From assembly GCF_011378905.1 (NCBI RefSeq), contig NZ_WTPY01000001.1:1-64000 (forward strand): a stretch of DNA of 64,000 nt. The letters run 5' to 3'. Both the position numbers and the translations under genes were made by a program. Positions within the stretch are counted from its first letter, which is position 1, and the number at the start of each line of letters is the position of its first letter. Shown piece by piece: positions 36,106-45,792 of this stretch. This DNA comes from Paraglaciecola sp. 20A4. Lineage in GTDB: Bacteria > Pseudomonadota > Gammaproteobacteria > Enterobacterales > Alteromonadaceae. Under the pieces are notes generated by a model, which saw nothing but the letters and a program-made list of their open reading frames with translations, made no database searches and was not told where the DNA came from.

Positions 36106-36131
36106 TCCCAAAGCACGGAAGTGCTTTGGGA
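36106..36131. repeat. Strong short inverted repeat
   Basis: TCCCAAAGCAC and GTGCTTTGGGA pair perfectly over 11 bases around the tetraloop GGAA. It lies between the esterase gene stop (36177) and the YHS gene start. No T-tract follows on either strand, so it may be a REP-like or RNA-stabilising element rather than a simple terminator. Confidence 0.55.
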
Positions 36132-36176
36132 CCATGGCAAACATTAATTTAAATAGATTTGGTTATTTAAAAAGTG

Positions 36177-36848
36177 CTAGCTAAAACGGGCTTGCAACCA
36201 GGCCGAGATATGATTGATCTCTTCTAAACATACGCTGTGTTGCATAGGGTAATCTTGCCAAGTAACCGCATAACCGTTGTCTTGTAATACTTTAAAGGCG
36301 GCGTTACCCATAAACACAGGTACCACATTATCTTGTTGCCCATGAGCCATTAAGATAGGCGTACGCTTATTTACGTCACTCGCTTCACTGGCCAATGTCT
36401 CTGGATCACACATATAGGTAGATAACGCCATAATACCGGCTAGCTTTTTGTTAATACGGGTACCCAAATGCAATGCAATAACACCACCTTGGGAAAAACC
36501 AGCTAGCACAATGCGTTCGGCTGGGGTGCCGTTGGCGATTTCAGCATCAATTAATTGCGCTACTTGTTTTGCTGATTCTTCAACACCGGTGCGATCTGCA
36601 CGGTGATTGAAATCCATGCTGGTAATATCGTACCACGCGCGCATTTCCATGTTGTTGTTCACGGTAATGGGGCGAATCGGAGCATGGGGGAAAACAAAGC
36701 GTATGGGTAATGAATCAGGCATTTTTAACTCGGGAACGATGGGCGCAAAACCATTACCTGAATCACCTAATCCGTGCAGCCAAATAACAACCGCGGTATG
36801 TGGTTGGCTAGGGTTTACTTCAACAAATGATAAATTACTGTCACTCAT
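36177..36848 (-). CDS. Alpha/beta-hydrolase carboxylesterase (phospholipase/carboxylesterase family)
   Basis: A 223-residue cytoplasmic esterase of the acyl-protein-thioesterase-like family. It shows AVVIWLHGLGDSGNGF (oxyanion region), FVFPHAPIRPIT, the nucleophile elbow LAGFSQGGVIAL with catalytic Ser, LMAHGQQDNVVP with the triad Asp, and YPMQHSVCLEE with the triad His. Members hydrolyse short acyl esters or lysophospholipids; the natural substrate is unknown. It lies next to cyaY on the same strand (22-base gap). Confidence 0.92.
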   Translation of the reverse strand: MSDSNLSFVEVNPSQPHTAVVIWLHGLGDSGNGFAPIVPELKMPDSLPIRFVFPHAPIRPITVNNNMEMRAWYDITSMDFNHRADRTGVEESAKQVAQLIDAEIANGTPAERIVLAGFSQGGVIALHLGTRINKKLAGIMALSTYMCDPETLASEASDVNKRTPILMAHGQQDNVVPVFMGNAAFKVLQDNGYAVTWQDYPMQHSVCLEEINHISAWLQARFS

Positions 36849-36870
36849 GGTGTGATAACTCTCTTAATAC

Positions 36871-37197
36871 TTATGCTTTTGGACGGGGGAACGAAACCGG
36901 TTCGCCAGCCTGCTTGCTGGCGGCATCGTTCATAAATTGCCAGAACTCAACACCTGTGCGTTCGTCAATCCACAGGCCGTCCTGATAATTAAAGTGATGA
37001 CCATTAAACTTTGTTGCTACCCATAACTGATGTAAAGGGGGTTGCTTGTTAATGATGATTTTAGTGCCGTTAATGAAAATAAGGGTAAGAATGCTGCTAG
37101 CTGATTCATAGTCGATATCGGTTTCTATGTCGTCGAGCATTTCTTCTAGATTTATCAACAGGTCATCGACCATTTGATGGTATTGGCTGTCATTCAT
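36871..37197 (-). CDS. cyaY: Frataxin homologue CyaY, iron-sulfur cluster regulator
   Basis: A 108-residue frataxin-fold protein that binds iron and tunes IscS-dependent Fe-S cluster assembly. The acidic first helix (YHQMVDDLLINLEEMLDDIETD, quoted in part: LEEMLDDIETD) and the conserved sheet motifs INKQPPLHQLWVAT and GLWIDERTG are typical. The length is that of the family. It diverges from gmk. Confidence 0.94.
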   Translation of the reverse strand: MNDSQYHQMVDDLLINLEEMLDDIETDIDYESASSILTLIFINGTKIIINKQPPLHQLWVATKFNGHHFNYQDGLWIDERTGVEFWQFMNDAASKQAGEPVSFPRPKA

Positions 37198-37317
37198 TGT
37201 AACTTCACCTTGTGTGGATCGTTTTTGTGCATTAGCACCATTGCATAAAGGAATATGCTAACATTGCATAGATGTCTCAACACTCACTTTATCTACTTAC
37301 TTGACTGAAAATCTTCT

Positions 37318-37965
37318 ATGCCACAATCACTCGGAAATTTATTTATACTTGCAGCGCCTTCAGGGGCGGGTAAATCTAGCCTAATCAAAGCGTTACTGCA
37401 AAATCATCATTCAACTGAAATTCATAATAATGAAATGCAAGTATCGGTTTCGCATACCACACGGGCCCCGCGGCCTGGGGAAGTGGACGGAGAGCATTAT
37501 CATTTTGTTAGCCGAGAGGTCTTTCAGGAACGCATCCGTAAAGATGAATTTTTTGAATGGGCAGAGGTGTTTGGTAATTATTACGGCACGTCTAAAGTGG
37601 TAATTGAGCAAACCTTGCGTAAAGGTATCGATGTGTTTTTAGACATTGATTGGCAGGGCGCACGGCAAGTTAAAGCGCAAATTCCGGATACGGCGACTAT
37701 TTTTGTCGCACCGCCTTCTCGTGAAGAATTAATGCGCCGCTTGACCGAGCGGGGGCAAGACACGCCTGAGGTTATCCAAGACCGCATGAATAAAGCGGTA
37801 TCTGAAATATCGCATTATCATGAGTTTGATTTTATTGTGGTAAATGACGATTTTAAGGCCGCCCTAGCCGAACTTGACGCTATTGTATCAAGTCGTCGTT
37901 TGCGTAAAGAAAAACAAGTGATGCGTCATCAAAGCCTGTTTGAAAACTTATTAGCCAACGATTAG
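37318..37965 (+). CDS. gmk: Guanylate kinase
   Basis: A 215-residue nucleotide kinase that phosphorylates GMP to GDP. It has the P-loop [11 protein letters not shown] near residue 14, the GMP-binding [20 protein letters not shown], and [12 protein letters not shown] plus the lid region RLTERGQDT. It is the first gene of gmk-rpoZ-spoT, an arrangement conserved in gammaproteobacteria and one that joins guanine nucleotide supply to (p)ppGpp metabolism. Confidence 0.97.
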   Translation: MPQSLGNLFILAAPSGAGKSSLIKALLQNHHSTEIHNNEMQVSVSHTTRAPRPGEVDGEHYHFVSREVFQERIRKDEFFEWAEVFGNYYGTSKVVIEQTLRKGIDVFLDIDWQGARQVKAQIPDTATIFVAPPSREELMRRLTERGQDTPEVIQDRMNKAVSEISHYHEFDFIVVNDDFKAALAELDAIVSSRRLRKEKQVMRHQSLFENLLAND

Positions 37966-38070
37966 CACAAATATTCAGCGTTAAGATCATTAAAGATCTT
38001 TTCTAATTTGAGGTTTGCAAGTACACTATGCGACCTTTTTTGAAAACATAGCTACCCGACGGAGATCAAA

Positions 38071-38343
38071 ATGGCTCGCGTAACAGTTGAAGATGCCGTA
38101 AATAAAATTGGCAATCGGTTTGATTTGGTTTTAGTCGCAGCACGTCGTGCCCGACAACTTGCCATTGAAGGTAAGGTTGCACATGTAACGGTAGGTAACG
38201 ATAAGCCTACAGTTGTAGCACTACGTGAAATCGAAGAAGGTTTTGTAAATGCTTCGACTCTTGATGCTGAAAACTTGCGTGATCAACATGCACAGGATCA
38301 AGCTCAGTTTGAGTCTGCGGCAAACATCCTTCAAGACCAGTAA
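38071..38343 (+). CDS. rpoZ: RNA polymerase omega subunit
   Basis: A 90-residue subunit that aids assembly of the beta' subunit and forms part of the (p)ppGpp site 1. It starts [20 protein letters not shown] and continues [11 protein letters not shown], the standard sequence. GGAG precedes the ATG at a suitable distance. It stands between gmk and spoT. Confidence 0.98.
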   Translation: MARVTVEDAVNKIGNRFDLVLVAARRARQLAIEGKVAHVTVGNDKPTVVALREIEEGFVNASTLDAENLRDQHAQDQAQFESAANILQDQ

Positions 38344-38458
38344 ATCAAGAAAAAAAGCCTGATTCCAGCGGCAGTGCATCAAACAGATGTTTTAGCCGTT
38401 GGCTTAGCGCCTATTTCACCGTATCCTTAAACTTTCCACCGTTTGAGATAAACAACAC

Positions 38459-40588
38459 TTGTATCTTTTTGAGGGTTTAAAACAAAAGCTTGAGGCCTAC
38501 CTCCCCCCGGACAAGGTAGCGGAAACTCAGCGTGCGTTTGTTGTAGCCCGAGACGCCCATGATGGACAAATGCGTTCCAGCGGCGATCCTTATATAACTC
38601 ACCCCGTTGCGGTTGCTGGTATTCTAGCCGATATGCGTCTGGACCATGAAACGATCATGGCGGCATTGCTACACGATGTGATTGAAGATACCCACCATAG
38701 TAAAGATGATCTCAGTGCGCAATTTGGCGAAGCGGTAGGTGAGCTAGTCGAGGGTGTGAGCAAACTCGAAAAAATTCATTTTAGTAACAAGCAAGAAGCC
38801 CAAGTCGAAAATTTTCGCAAGATGTTGATGGCGATGGTGCAAGATATTCGGGTTATTTTGATCAAACTTGCCGATCGGACCCACAACATGCGTACCTTAG
38901 GTTCATTGCGACCTGATAAAAGACGCCGTATTGCCCGTGAAACGCTCGAAATTTATTCTCCTATTGCCCATCGCTTGGGTATTCACGATATTAAAAATGA
39001 GCTGGAAGATTTAGGTTTTCAAGCCATGTACCCTATGCGTCACCGTGCGCTCAAAGCCGCTGTGAAGCAGGCGCGGGGCAATCGTAAAGAAATTATTGAA
39101 AATACCCGCAAAGAAGTAGAAAGCCGATTAGCGGCTTTTGGTATTGACGCCCAAACCATTGGCCGTGAAAAACATCTTTATTCTATTTATCGTAAGATGA
39201 AAAACAAAGAATTGATGTTTAACGAAGTCATGGACATCTATGCGTTTCGCGTGGTGGTCGACAGTGTGGATAATTGCTATCGCGCTCTCGGGGCGATGCA
39301 CGGTTTATACAAACCCATCGAAGGGCGCTTTAAAGATTATGTGGCTATTCCTCGTACTAACGGTTATCAGTCGTTGCATACGTCTTTAATTGGTCCCCAT
39401 GGTATTCCTGTCGAGATACAAATACGTACCGGTGAAATGGATAAAATGGCCGATATTGGCGTCGCCGCACACTGGATGTACAAAGACGATGAAGAATCTA
39501 GCGACACCACTGCACAAGTGCGTGCCCGCAAGTGGATGCAATCGTTAATTGAGTTACAACAAAGTGCCAGTTCATCATTTGAATTTATTGAAAATGTAAA
39601 AACGGATCTCTTCCCAGATGAGATTTACGTATTTACGCCCGATGGACGCATTGTCGAGTTACCACTTGGCGCAACAGCAGTTGATTTCGCATATGCGGTG
39701 CATACCGGAGTGGGGAATACCTGTGTGGGCGTGAAAGTTGAACGGCGTACTTTTTCGCTTAGTAAGCCATTAGAAAACGGTCAAACCGTTGAAATTATTA
39801 CTTCACCCAGAGCTAAGCCTAACGCAAGTTGGTTAAACTTTGTGGTCAGTGCTCGTGCGCGTTCACATATTCGTCATTACCTTAAGAACCAGCGTTCAGA
39901 AGAAGCTTTCAGCATGGGAAATCGTTTATTGCGCCATGCATTGGGCAAAATTAAGTTAGATGAAATCCCGCAAGCTGATATCGCGCGTGTTTTGGAAGAA
40001 ACTAAGCATTCTGATTTTGAATCCCTAGTAGCAGACATTGGTTTAGGTAACGAACTCAGTGCCATTGTCGCGCGACGCTTGTTAGGTGAAGCGGCTGAAA
40101 TACCAGAAAGCGGACGTAAAGTGGCCATTCGAGGCACCGAAGGTCTGTTAGTATCCTATTCTCGCTGTTGTCATCCTATTCCAGGGGATGAAATTGTTGC
40201 TGTGCTTAGTCCCGGTCGCGGCATGATGATTCACCAGGCTGGATGTAGCAATATTCGCAAGCTAAGCAAAGAAGAGCCCCAACGTGTATTAGTCATGAAA
40301 TGGGATGTAGAGCCCTTTGGCGAGTTCAAGGCTGCTCTGAGAATCGAGTTAATTAACCACCAAGGGACGCTGGCCCATTTAACCAATAATGTGGCGTCAT
40401 GTGGCTCTAATATTGTCGGTTTACAAACCGAAGAAAAAGAAAGCGGTATCTATTATATTGATATAGAACTGACCATCAAAGATCGTATTCAGCTAGCGGA
40501 TGTGATGCGTAAAATTCGCATTATGCCCGAAGTACAGCGGGTATCCCGACATAGTCAATCTAAGCAGAATAAATCTCCTAACGTATAA
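38459..40588 (+). CDS. spoT: Bifunctional (p)ppGpp synthetase/hydrolase SpoT
   Basis: A 709-residue stringent-response enzyme. In order it has the HD hydrolase domain (ITHPVAVAGIL, ALLHDVIEDT, LIKLADRTHNMRTL), the synthetase domain (GREKHLYSIYRKM, DIYAFRVVV, NGYQSLHTSLIGPHG), TGS (DEIYVFTPDGRIVELPLGATAVDFAYAVH, quoted in part), a helical/Zn-finger-like part with YSRCCHPIPGDEI, and a C-terminal ACT domain (NHQGTLAHLTNNVAS). The HD motif is intact, so hydrolase activity is expected. Translation starts at TTG (MYLFEGLKQ), the same unusual start and N-terminus found in E. coli spoT. Confidence 0.97.
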   Translation: MYLFEGLKQKLEAYLPPDKVAETQRAFVVARDAHDGQMRSSGDPYITHPVAVAGILADMRLDHETIMAALLHDVIEDTHHSKDDLSAQFGEAVGELVEGVSKLEKIHFSNKQEAQVENFRKMLMAMVQDIRVILIKLADRTHNMRTLGSLRPDKRRRIARETLEIYSPIAHRLGIHDIKNELEDLGFQAMYPMRHRALKAAVKQARGNRKEIIENTRKEVESRLAAFGIDAQTIGREKHLYSIYRKMKNKELMFNEVMDIYAFRVVVDSVDNCYRALGAMHGLYKPIEGRFKDYVAIPRTNGYQSLHTSLIGPHGIPVEIQIRTGEMDKMADIGVAAHWMYKDDEESSDTTAQVRARKWMQSLIELQQSASSSFEFIENVKTDLFPDEIYVFTPDGRIVELPLGATAVDFAYAVHTGVGNTCVGVKVERRTFSLSKPLENGQTVEIITSPRAKPNASWLNFVVSARARSHIRHYLKNQRSEEAFSMGNRLLRHALGKIKLDEIPQADIARVLEETKHSDFESLVADIGLGNELSAIVARRLLGEAAEIPESGRKVAIRGTEGLLVSYSRCCHPIPGDEIVAVLSPGRGMMIHQAGCSNIRKLSKEEPQRVLVMKWDVEPFGEFKAALRIELINHQGTLAHLTNNVASCGSNIVGLQTEEKESGIYYIDIELTIKDRIQLADVMRKIRIMPEVQRVSRHSQSKQNKSPNV

Positions 40589-40609
40589 ACTTTAAAAGGT
40601 AAGCATATT

Positions 40610-40996
40610 ATGTCTAAGTCCGTTATTCATACTGACAAGGCTCCACAAGCTATTGGTACATACAGCCAAGCGGTTAAATCTGGCACGACTGTCTACTTAT
40701 CAGGGCAAATTCCACTTGTAGCTGAAACCATGGAAATGGTCTCTGACGATTTCGCAGCACAAGCGGAACAAGTTTTTAAAAACGTACAAGCTGTATGTGA
40801 AGCGGCAGGTGGGACAACTAACGATTTAGCGAAAGTTAATATTTTCTTAACGGATTTATCTAACTTTGCCACTGTTAATGAAATTATGAGCAAGTACTTC
40901 AAGCAGCCTTATCCAGCGCGTGCAGCGATTGGTGTAAAAGAATTACCGCGAGGCGCTCAAATTGAAATTGACGGTGTGATGGAGTTACCTGAGTAA
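40610..40996 (+). CDS. ridA: RidA family enamine/imine deaminase
   Basis: A 128-residue trimeric enzyme that hydrolyses reactive 2-aminoacrylate and related imines. It shows [21 protein letters not shown], the substrate-binding arginine in [20 protein letters not shown], and the terminal EIDGVMEL. It starts 21 bases after spoT, an order common in this bacterial group. Confidence 0.96.
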   Translation: MSKSVIHTDKAPQAIGTYSQAVKSGTTVYLSGQIPLVAETMEMVSDDFAAQAEQVFKNVQAVCEAAGGTTNDLAKVNIFLTDLSNFATVNEIMSKYFKQPYPARAAIGVKELPRGAQIEIDGVMELPE

Positions 40997-41140
40997 CACC
41001 CCGTTTATTTCTGATTTAACGCTATAATATTGGCGGCGCATTTGCGCTGTGTTGCGCACGCGTATAGCCCTATACCGTGCGCTGATTATAAGATGCGGAC
41101 TTTTGCTCTAGATGCATCATAAGAATAAGAACATAAGACT

Positions 41141-41908
41141 ATGACTGCTTTAGCTTCCATGACTGCAGAGCGTTATCAGCGCATCCGTAAATTACTTGCT
41201 ACTCGCCAGCCCTCCCTAACGATATGTTTAGAACAAGTGCATAAACCACACAATGTGTCGGCGCTTATTCGCAGTTGCGACGCCGTGGGCATCAATCGAA
41301 TTCATGCCGTATGGGATAGCAACGCAAGATTGCGTAAAAAAACCTCGATGGGTGCTGAAAACTGGGTTTATACAGATATGCATGCCAATATAGGTGACGC
41401 AGTGCGTCATTTAAAACAGCAAGATATGCAAATTTTGGTCACGCATTTGTCTGATGATTCAGTGGACTTTCGCGAGATAGATTATACCAAACCCACTGCC
41501 ATTATTTTGGGGCAGGAAAAAAGCGGTGCCACCGAAGACGCGATTGCGTTAGCAGACAAAAACATCGTGATACCCATGGTCGGAATGGTGCAGTCATTAA
41601 ACGTATCGGTTGCTGCGGCCGTTGTATTATACGAAGCTCAGCGCCAGCGCGAACTTGCAGGCATGTATAACACGATTAACTTAAGTGAAGAAGAGTGTCA
41701 GCGAGTGTTGTTTGAAGGTGGCTTTCCGGTATTGTCTCGAGTCTGTAAAAATAAAGCTATCGACTACCCTCATATAGATGAAAACGGCAATATAGTAGCG
41801 GATGCTAGCTGGTGGCAAAAAATGCAAATGACCGCCAAAGGTATGCGTAAATTAGAACAAGAAACACTGCGCGATAATGAGCGTATTTATACAAATAAGC
41901 GTCCTTAG
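41141..41908 (+). CDS. trmH: tRNA (guanosine-18-2'-O)-methyltransferase TrmH
   Basis: A 255-residue SPOUT methyltransferase that methylates G18 in the tRNA D-loop. It closely follows E. coli TrmH: QPSLTICLEQVHKPHNVSALIRSCDA (part), MQILVTHLSDDSVDFREIDY, and the knotted SAM site AIILGQEKSGAT, IPMVGMVQSLNVSVAAAVVLYEAQRQR. The catalytic Arg in the HNVSALIR segment is present. recG follows further downstream as in many relatives. Confidence 0.96.
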   Translation: MTALASMTAERYQRIRKLLATRQPSLTICLEQVHKPHNVSALIRSCDAVGINRIHAVWDSNARLRKKTSMGAENWVYTDMHANIGDAVRHLKQQDMQILVTHLSDDSVDFREIDYTKPTAIILGQEKSGATEDAIALADKNIVIPMVGMVQSLNVSVAAAVVLYEAQRQRELAGMYNTINLSEEECQRVLFEGGFPVLSRVCKNKAIDYPHIDENGNIVADASWWQKMQMTAKGMRKLEQETLRDNERIYTNKRP

Positions 41909-42012
41909 GCTGCTTAATTAACTACAATGAATGCCAGTGCTTTTGGACTGTTTTCGCACAGCCAAAGCGATGCTATCTTGTGTTGCAATTGCTCACTGAC
42001 TAAGGAAATCAA

Positions 42013-42660
42013 ATGCTTTACCACCTAAAAATCAGACTTGGCAGTGTATTGTTGTTGCTTGCCGCGCTTGTTTCAATGTCTAGCTTTGCTCTGGATCGTA
42101 CGTTAATAGCCAATGATGCCAACAATGTGATGCCCCTATTAGTTGGCCACAGTGCACCGAATACCACATTACAAACTGCAGACGGTGCGCCCGTCAGTTT
42201 AAAAGCCTTGACCATGCAAAAGCCCACCGTGTTGATATTTTATCGTGGCGGATGGTGCCCTTATTGCAACCGCCAGCTCGCAGGATTGAAAGATATAGAA
42301 AGCTCTCTTGATGAACTTGGCTATCAAATTTTAGCCATCTCTCCAGAAACGCCAGCCCAATTACAAGCGCAAAAATTGCAAAGCAAGTTTACTGTGCAAT
42401 TGTTGTCTGACAGCAAACTCAATACCATTCGAGGGTTTGGTATTGGGTATTATGTAGCAGAGGAAACTACGGCTAAGTACAAAACAAAAAAGGGCGTCGA
42501 GCTAAATGCGTCGGATAGTAGCGGACATGCCGTTTTGCCTGCACCCGCGGTGTTTATATTAGACGAGCAAGGCATAATCAAATTTAGTTATGTGAACCCT
42601 AATTATAAACAGCGCTTAGCCCCTGAGTTGTTGTATCAAGCCGCTAAGTATTCTTTATAA
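42013..42660 (+). CDS. Exported peroxiredoxin-like protein (AhpC/TSA family)
   Basis: A 215-residue thioredoxin-fold protein with an N-terminal signal or anchor segment (LGSVLLLLAALVSMSSFA). The active site FYRGGWCPYCNRQLAGL holds a CPYC pair in place of the Thr-x-x-Cys of classical peroxiredoxins, as in the peroxiredoxin-like group that resembles bacterioferritin comigratory proteins and thiol-disulfide oxidoreductases. It probably acts in the periplasm on peroxides or disulfides. It sits alone between trmH and recG and has no reductase partner nearby. Confidence 0.85.
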   Translation: MLYHLKIRLGSVLLLLAALVSMSSFALDRTLIANDANNVMPLLVGHSAPNTTLQTADGAPVSLKALTMQKPTVLIFYRGGWCPYCNRQLAGLKDIESSLDELGYQILAISPETPAQLQAQKLQSKFTVQLLSDSKLNTIRGFGIGYYVAEETTAKYKTKKGVELNASDSSGHAVLPAPAVFILDEQGIIKFSYVNPNYKQRLAPELLYQAAKYSL

Positions 42661-42868
42661 CCTTGTTTGCTTGTATTTCTAGCAAGGATCTAACAAATCG
42701 GTGTTAAGTTCTTGCTCCACTTGAGTAAATCGTGAAGTATAATGCACCCGCGCGGCGTTATTCAGACAGAAGGTAGGCGGCTATTTCTTTTTCACAGCAT
42801 TATTCTAATGAGCATACGATCGCTTATCCTACATTGAGGCTTTATGTTGGTGTTAGTCCTATAGGTGC

Positions 42869-42896
42869 TCGATGCGCGGACATTCGATGCGCGGAC
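42869..42896 (+). repeat. Tandem 15-base duplication at the recG start codon
   Basis: TCGATGCGCGGAC occurs at 42869-42881 and again at 42884-42896, a 15-base period. It duplicates the recG start codon and the next two codons (Met-Arg-Gly) in frame, so either ATG could begin the protein. Confidence 0.85.
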
Positions 42897-44962
42897 TAGC
42901 CCAAACTTCTGTTACTCAGCTGAAGGGGGTGGGTAGTAAGGTCGCCGAAAAGCTGGAAAAGCTCGGCTTGCATACTGTGCAAGACCTGTTATTTCACTTA
43001 CCCCATCGTTATGAAGATCGCACTCGAATTTATCCCATCGCTGAATTAATGCCTCATTTACACACCAGCGTAGAAGGAGAGGTAACGTCCTGTGATGTGC
43101 AATTTGGCCGTAAGCGCATGCTGATGGTACGTATCAGTGACGGCACGGGGACGATCACACTGCGTTTTTTTCATTTCTCCGCGGCTCAAAAGAACAGCCT
43201 TGAAGAAGGCACGCGTATTCGCTGTTTTGGCGAGGTGCGTCCAGGCAAGTTTGGTCTTGAAATCATGCATCCTGAATATAAAACCATCAGTGCTGAATCG
43301 CCGACGAATTTAGCCGAGTCACTTACACCAGTTTATCCCTCCACGGAGGGGATAAAGCAGATTACGTTGCGTAATTTAACGGAGCAAGCCCTCGCATTGC
43401 TTGATAAAGGCGGTTTAGCCGAATTGCTACCCGATGGTATGTATCAACATCAAGTGGGCTTAGTGGAGGCGTTGCACCTAGTGCACAGGCCGCCGTCCGA
43501 TGTGACGCTGACCTTACTAGAAGAGGGCAAACACCCTGCGCAGCAGCGCTTGGCCTTAGAAGAATTACTCGCTCATCATCTAAGCGTGTTAAAAGTACGC
43601 CATCAAAGTCAGCAGCAAAAAGGTTTTGCCATTACACCTAGCAAGCCTTTATTAAAGCAACTGCTGGACAGTCTGCCGTTTGAGTTAACCGGCGCACAAA
43701 AGCGCGTTATACACGATATTCAGCAGGACATGCAACGCCCAACACCTATGATGCGTCTGGTGCAAGGAGACGTGGGCTCCGGTAAGACTCTAGTCGCCGC
43801 TATGGCCGCTTTGTCGGCTATCAGTGCAGGTTACCAAGTGGTTATGATGGCGCCTACGGAGTTGTTAGCCGAACAGCATATGAATAATTTTCAAGGCTGG
43901 TTTGCTCCCCTTGGAATCGAAGTCGGCTGGTTAGCCGGCAAGTTAAAAGGAAAAGCGCGTACTGAAACACTTGAGAATTTGGCCAGTGGCCAATTACAGT
44001 TATTGGTGGGTACCCATGCGGTGTTCCAAGAAGCGGTGCAATACCAATCTCTGGCTTTGGTAATCGTGGACGAACAGCATAGATTCGGGGTACATCAGCG
44101 ACTAGCATTACGCGAAAAAGGTGTGCAACAGGGAGTCTTTCCCCACCAATTAATCATGACGGCCACTCCTATTCCTCGGACTCTCGCCATGACAGCTTAT
44201 GCAGACCTTGATACTTCGGTTATTGACGAGTTGCCTCCAGGGCGAAAACCTATCACCACCGTGGTATTGCCTGACACACGGCGAATTGATGTAGTTGAGC
44301 GGGTCCGTTTGGCAACCGTTGCAGATGGGCGACAAACCTATTGGGTATGTACGCTGATTGAAGAATCGGAAGTGTTGCAGTCACAAGCGGCTGAAGAAAC
44401 CGCGATTGCGCTAGCGTCGGCTTTGCCCGAGTTAAAAGTTGGTTTGGTGCATGGCCGTTTGAAAGCCGATGAAAAGCAGCGGCTAATGCAGCAATTTAAA
44501 GATGGGGAAATAGATTTATTAGTCGCCACCACAGTCATTGAAGTGGGTGTGGATGTGCCCAATGCCAGCTTGATGATTATCGAGAACCCAGAGCGTCTAG
44601 GTCTAGCTCAGTTGCATCAATTGCGCGGCCGAGTAGGGCGAGGCTCAGTGGAAAGCCACTGCGTGTTAATGTATCAAAGCCCGCTATCGAAAACCGCCAG
44701 CAAGCGATTAGCTGTGTTGCGTGAATCACACGATGGCTTTTATATCGCTCAACAAGATTTAGAAATACGCGGACCAGGTGAATTACTCGGCACAAAACAA
44801 ACTGGTTTAGCCGATTTACGTATTGCTGATTTGGTTCGCGACGCTGAACTGATTCCTCAAGTACAAACCCTGTCGGTGCAATTATGGGAACAATACCCGG
44901 CTAACGCCCAAGCGATTATTAACCGGTGGCTTGGTCACAAAGAGCAATACGGCCATGCTTGA
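42872..44962 (+). CDS. recG: ATP-dependent DNA helicase RecG
   Basis: A 696-residue helicase that reverses stalled replication forks and processes Holliday junctions. It has the N-terminal helix-hairpin and wedge OB domain (LKGVGSKVAEKLEKLGLHTVQDLLFHLPHRYEDRT, quoted in part: FHLPHRYEDRT). The motor motifs are GDVGSGKTLVA (Walker A), VDEQHRFGVHQR (DExQ/H box), MTATPIPRTLAMT, ATTVIEVGVDVPNASLM and QLRGRVGRG. The start region has a 15-base duplication that gives two ATG codons (42872 and 42887); AGGTG lies just before the first. The gene overlaps rsmJ. Confidence 0.95.
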   Translation: MRGHSMRGLAQTSVTQLKGVGSKVAEKLEKLGLHTVQDLLFHLPHRYEDRTRIYPIAELMPHLHTSVEGEVTSCDVQFGRKRMLMVRISDGTGTITLRFFHFSAAQKNSLEEGTRIRCFGEVRPGKFGLEIMHPEYKTISAESPTNLAESLTPVYPSTEGIKQITLRNLTEQALALLDKGGLAELLPDGMYQHQVGLVEALHLVHRPPSDVTLTLLEEGKHPAQQRLALEELLAHHLSVLKVRHQSQQQKGFAITPSKPLLKQLLDSLPFELTGAQKRVIHDIQQDMQRPTPMMRLVQGDVGSGKTLVAAMAALSAISAGYQVVMMAPTELLAEQHMNNFQGWFAPLGIEVGWLAGKLKGKARTETLENLASGQLQLLVGTHAVFQEAVQYQSLALVIVDEQHRFGVHQRLALREKGVQQGVFPHQLIMTATPIPRTLAMTAYADLDTSVIDELPPGRKPITTVVLPDTRRIDVVERVRLATVADGRQTYWVCTLIEESEVLQSQAAEETAIALASALPELKVGLVHGRLKADEKQRLMQQFKDGEIDLLVATTVIEVGVDVPNASLMIIENPERLGLAQLHQLRGRVGRGSVESHCVLMYQSPLSKTASKRLAVLRESHDGFYIAQQDLEIRGPGELLGTKQTGLADLRIADLVRDAELIPQVQTLSVQLWEQYPANAQAIINRWLGHKEQYGHA

Positions 44963-45743
44963 TCATCATCCCGTGAAATCTATTCCTGTGATTACAGTGC
45001 CTAAAGGCGCAAGTCAGGGGCTTATCGATAGAGCCAAGAATACAGCGCAGCAGTGGCATTTAGCATTTGCCGAAAATGTCAGCCAGGGGTTAGTGTTAAT
45101 GCAAAGCGAGGCGCACTTAGCACTTAAGCAACTCAATGAACCCAAAGTAGGTGAAGTGCTAGTTGATTTTGCCTCTGATGCACTAACGTTTAGACGCTTA
45201 CACGGCGGCGGTAAAAAAGAAGCCATAGCCAAGGCCGTCGGGTTAAAAGGGCAGACCGAGTTAAGCGTGCTCGATGCTACAGCTGGCTTAGGCCGTGACG
45301 CATTTGTGCTAGCAAGTTTAGGATGCTGTGTTGATATGATAGAGCGCTCATCGGTCGTGTCGGCTCTGTTAGCCGACGGGCTGATGCGCGCCCAGCATAG
45401 TGATTCGCTGGCGTCGTGGCTACCGAATAGAATGGTTTTGCATCCTGGTATTGCGGTTGAGTTAATGGGGAATTGGACACATAGCGCCCCCGATGTAGTG
45501 TATCTTGATCCTATGTTCCCTCATCGTAAAAAAAGTGCTGCAGTCAAAAAAGAAATGCGCTTATTTCAGCAACTATTAGGACCTGATGAAGATGCCGATG
45601 CCTTGTTAGCACCGGCATTAGCGTTAGCTAAAAAACGTGTTGTGGTTAAACGTCCCGCTGGGGCGCCATTTTTAGCTGGGCAAAAACCGCAGATTGAAAT
45701 GCAGGGCAAAGCAAACCGGTTTGACGTGTATTTGATTAACTAG
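44955..45743 (+). CDS. rsmJ: 16S rRNA (guanine-1516-N2)-methyltransferase RsmJ
   Basis: A cytoplasmic SAM methyltransferase of about 262 residues that methylates G1516 of 16S rRNA. The SAM-binding motif LDATAGLGRDAFVLASLG, the acidic VDMIERS and the catalytic-type VYLDPMFPHRKKSA followed by VKKEMRLFQQL match the YhiQ/RsmJ family. ATG 44955 overlaps the recG stop by eight bases; a TTG at 44931 would extend it into recG. Overlap suggests translational coupling. Confidence 0.94.
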   Translation: MLDHHPVKSIPVITVPKGASQGLIDRAKNTAQQWHLAFAENVSQGLVLMQSEAHLALKQLNEPKVGEVLVDFASDALTFRRLHGGGKKEAIAKAVGLKGQTELSVLDATAGLGRDAFVLASLGCCVDMIERSSVVSALLADGLMRAQHSDSLASWLPNRMVLHPGIAVELMGNWTHSAPDVVYLDPMFPHRKKSAAVKKEMRLFQQLLGPDEDADALLAPALALAKKRVVVKRPAGAPFLAGQKPQIEMQGKANRFDVYLIN

Positions 45744-45792
45744 TGTATTTTTTTAAACGACAAAATAGTGCGTAATAATAGTAAGGAATTTC

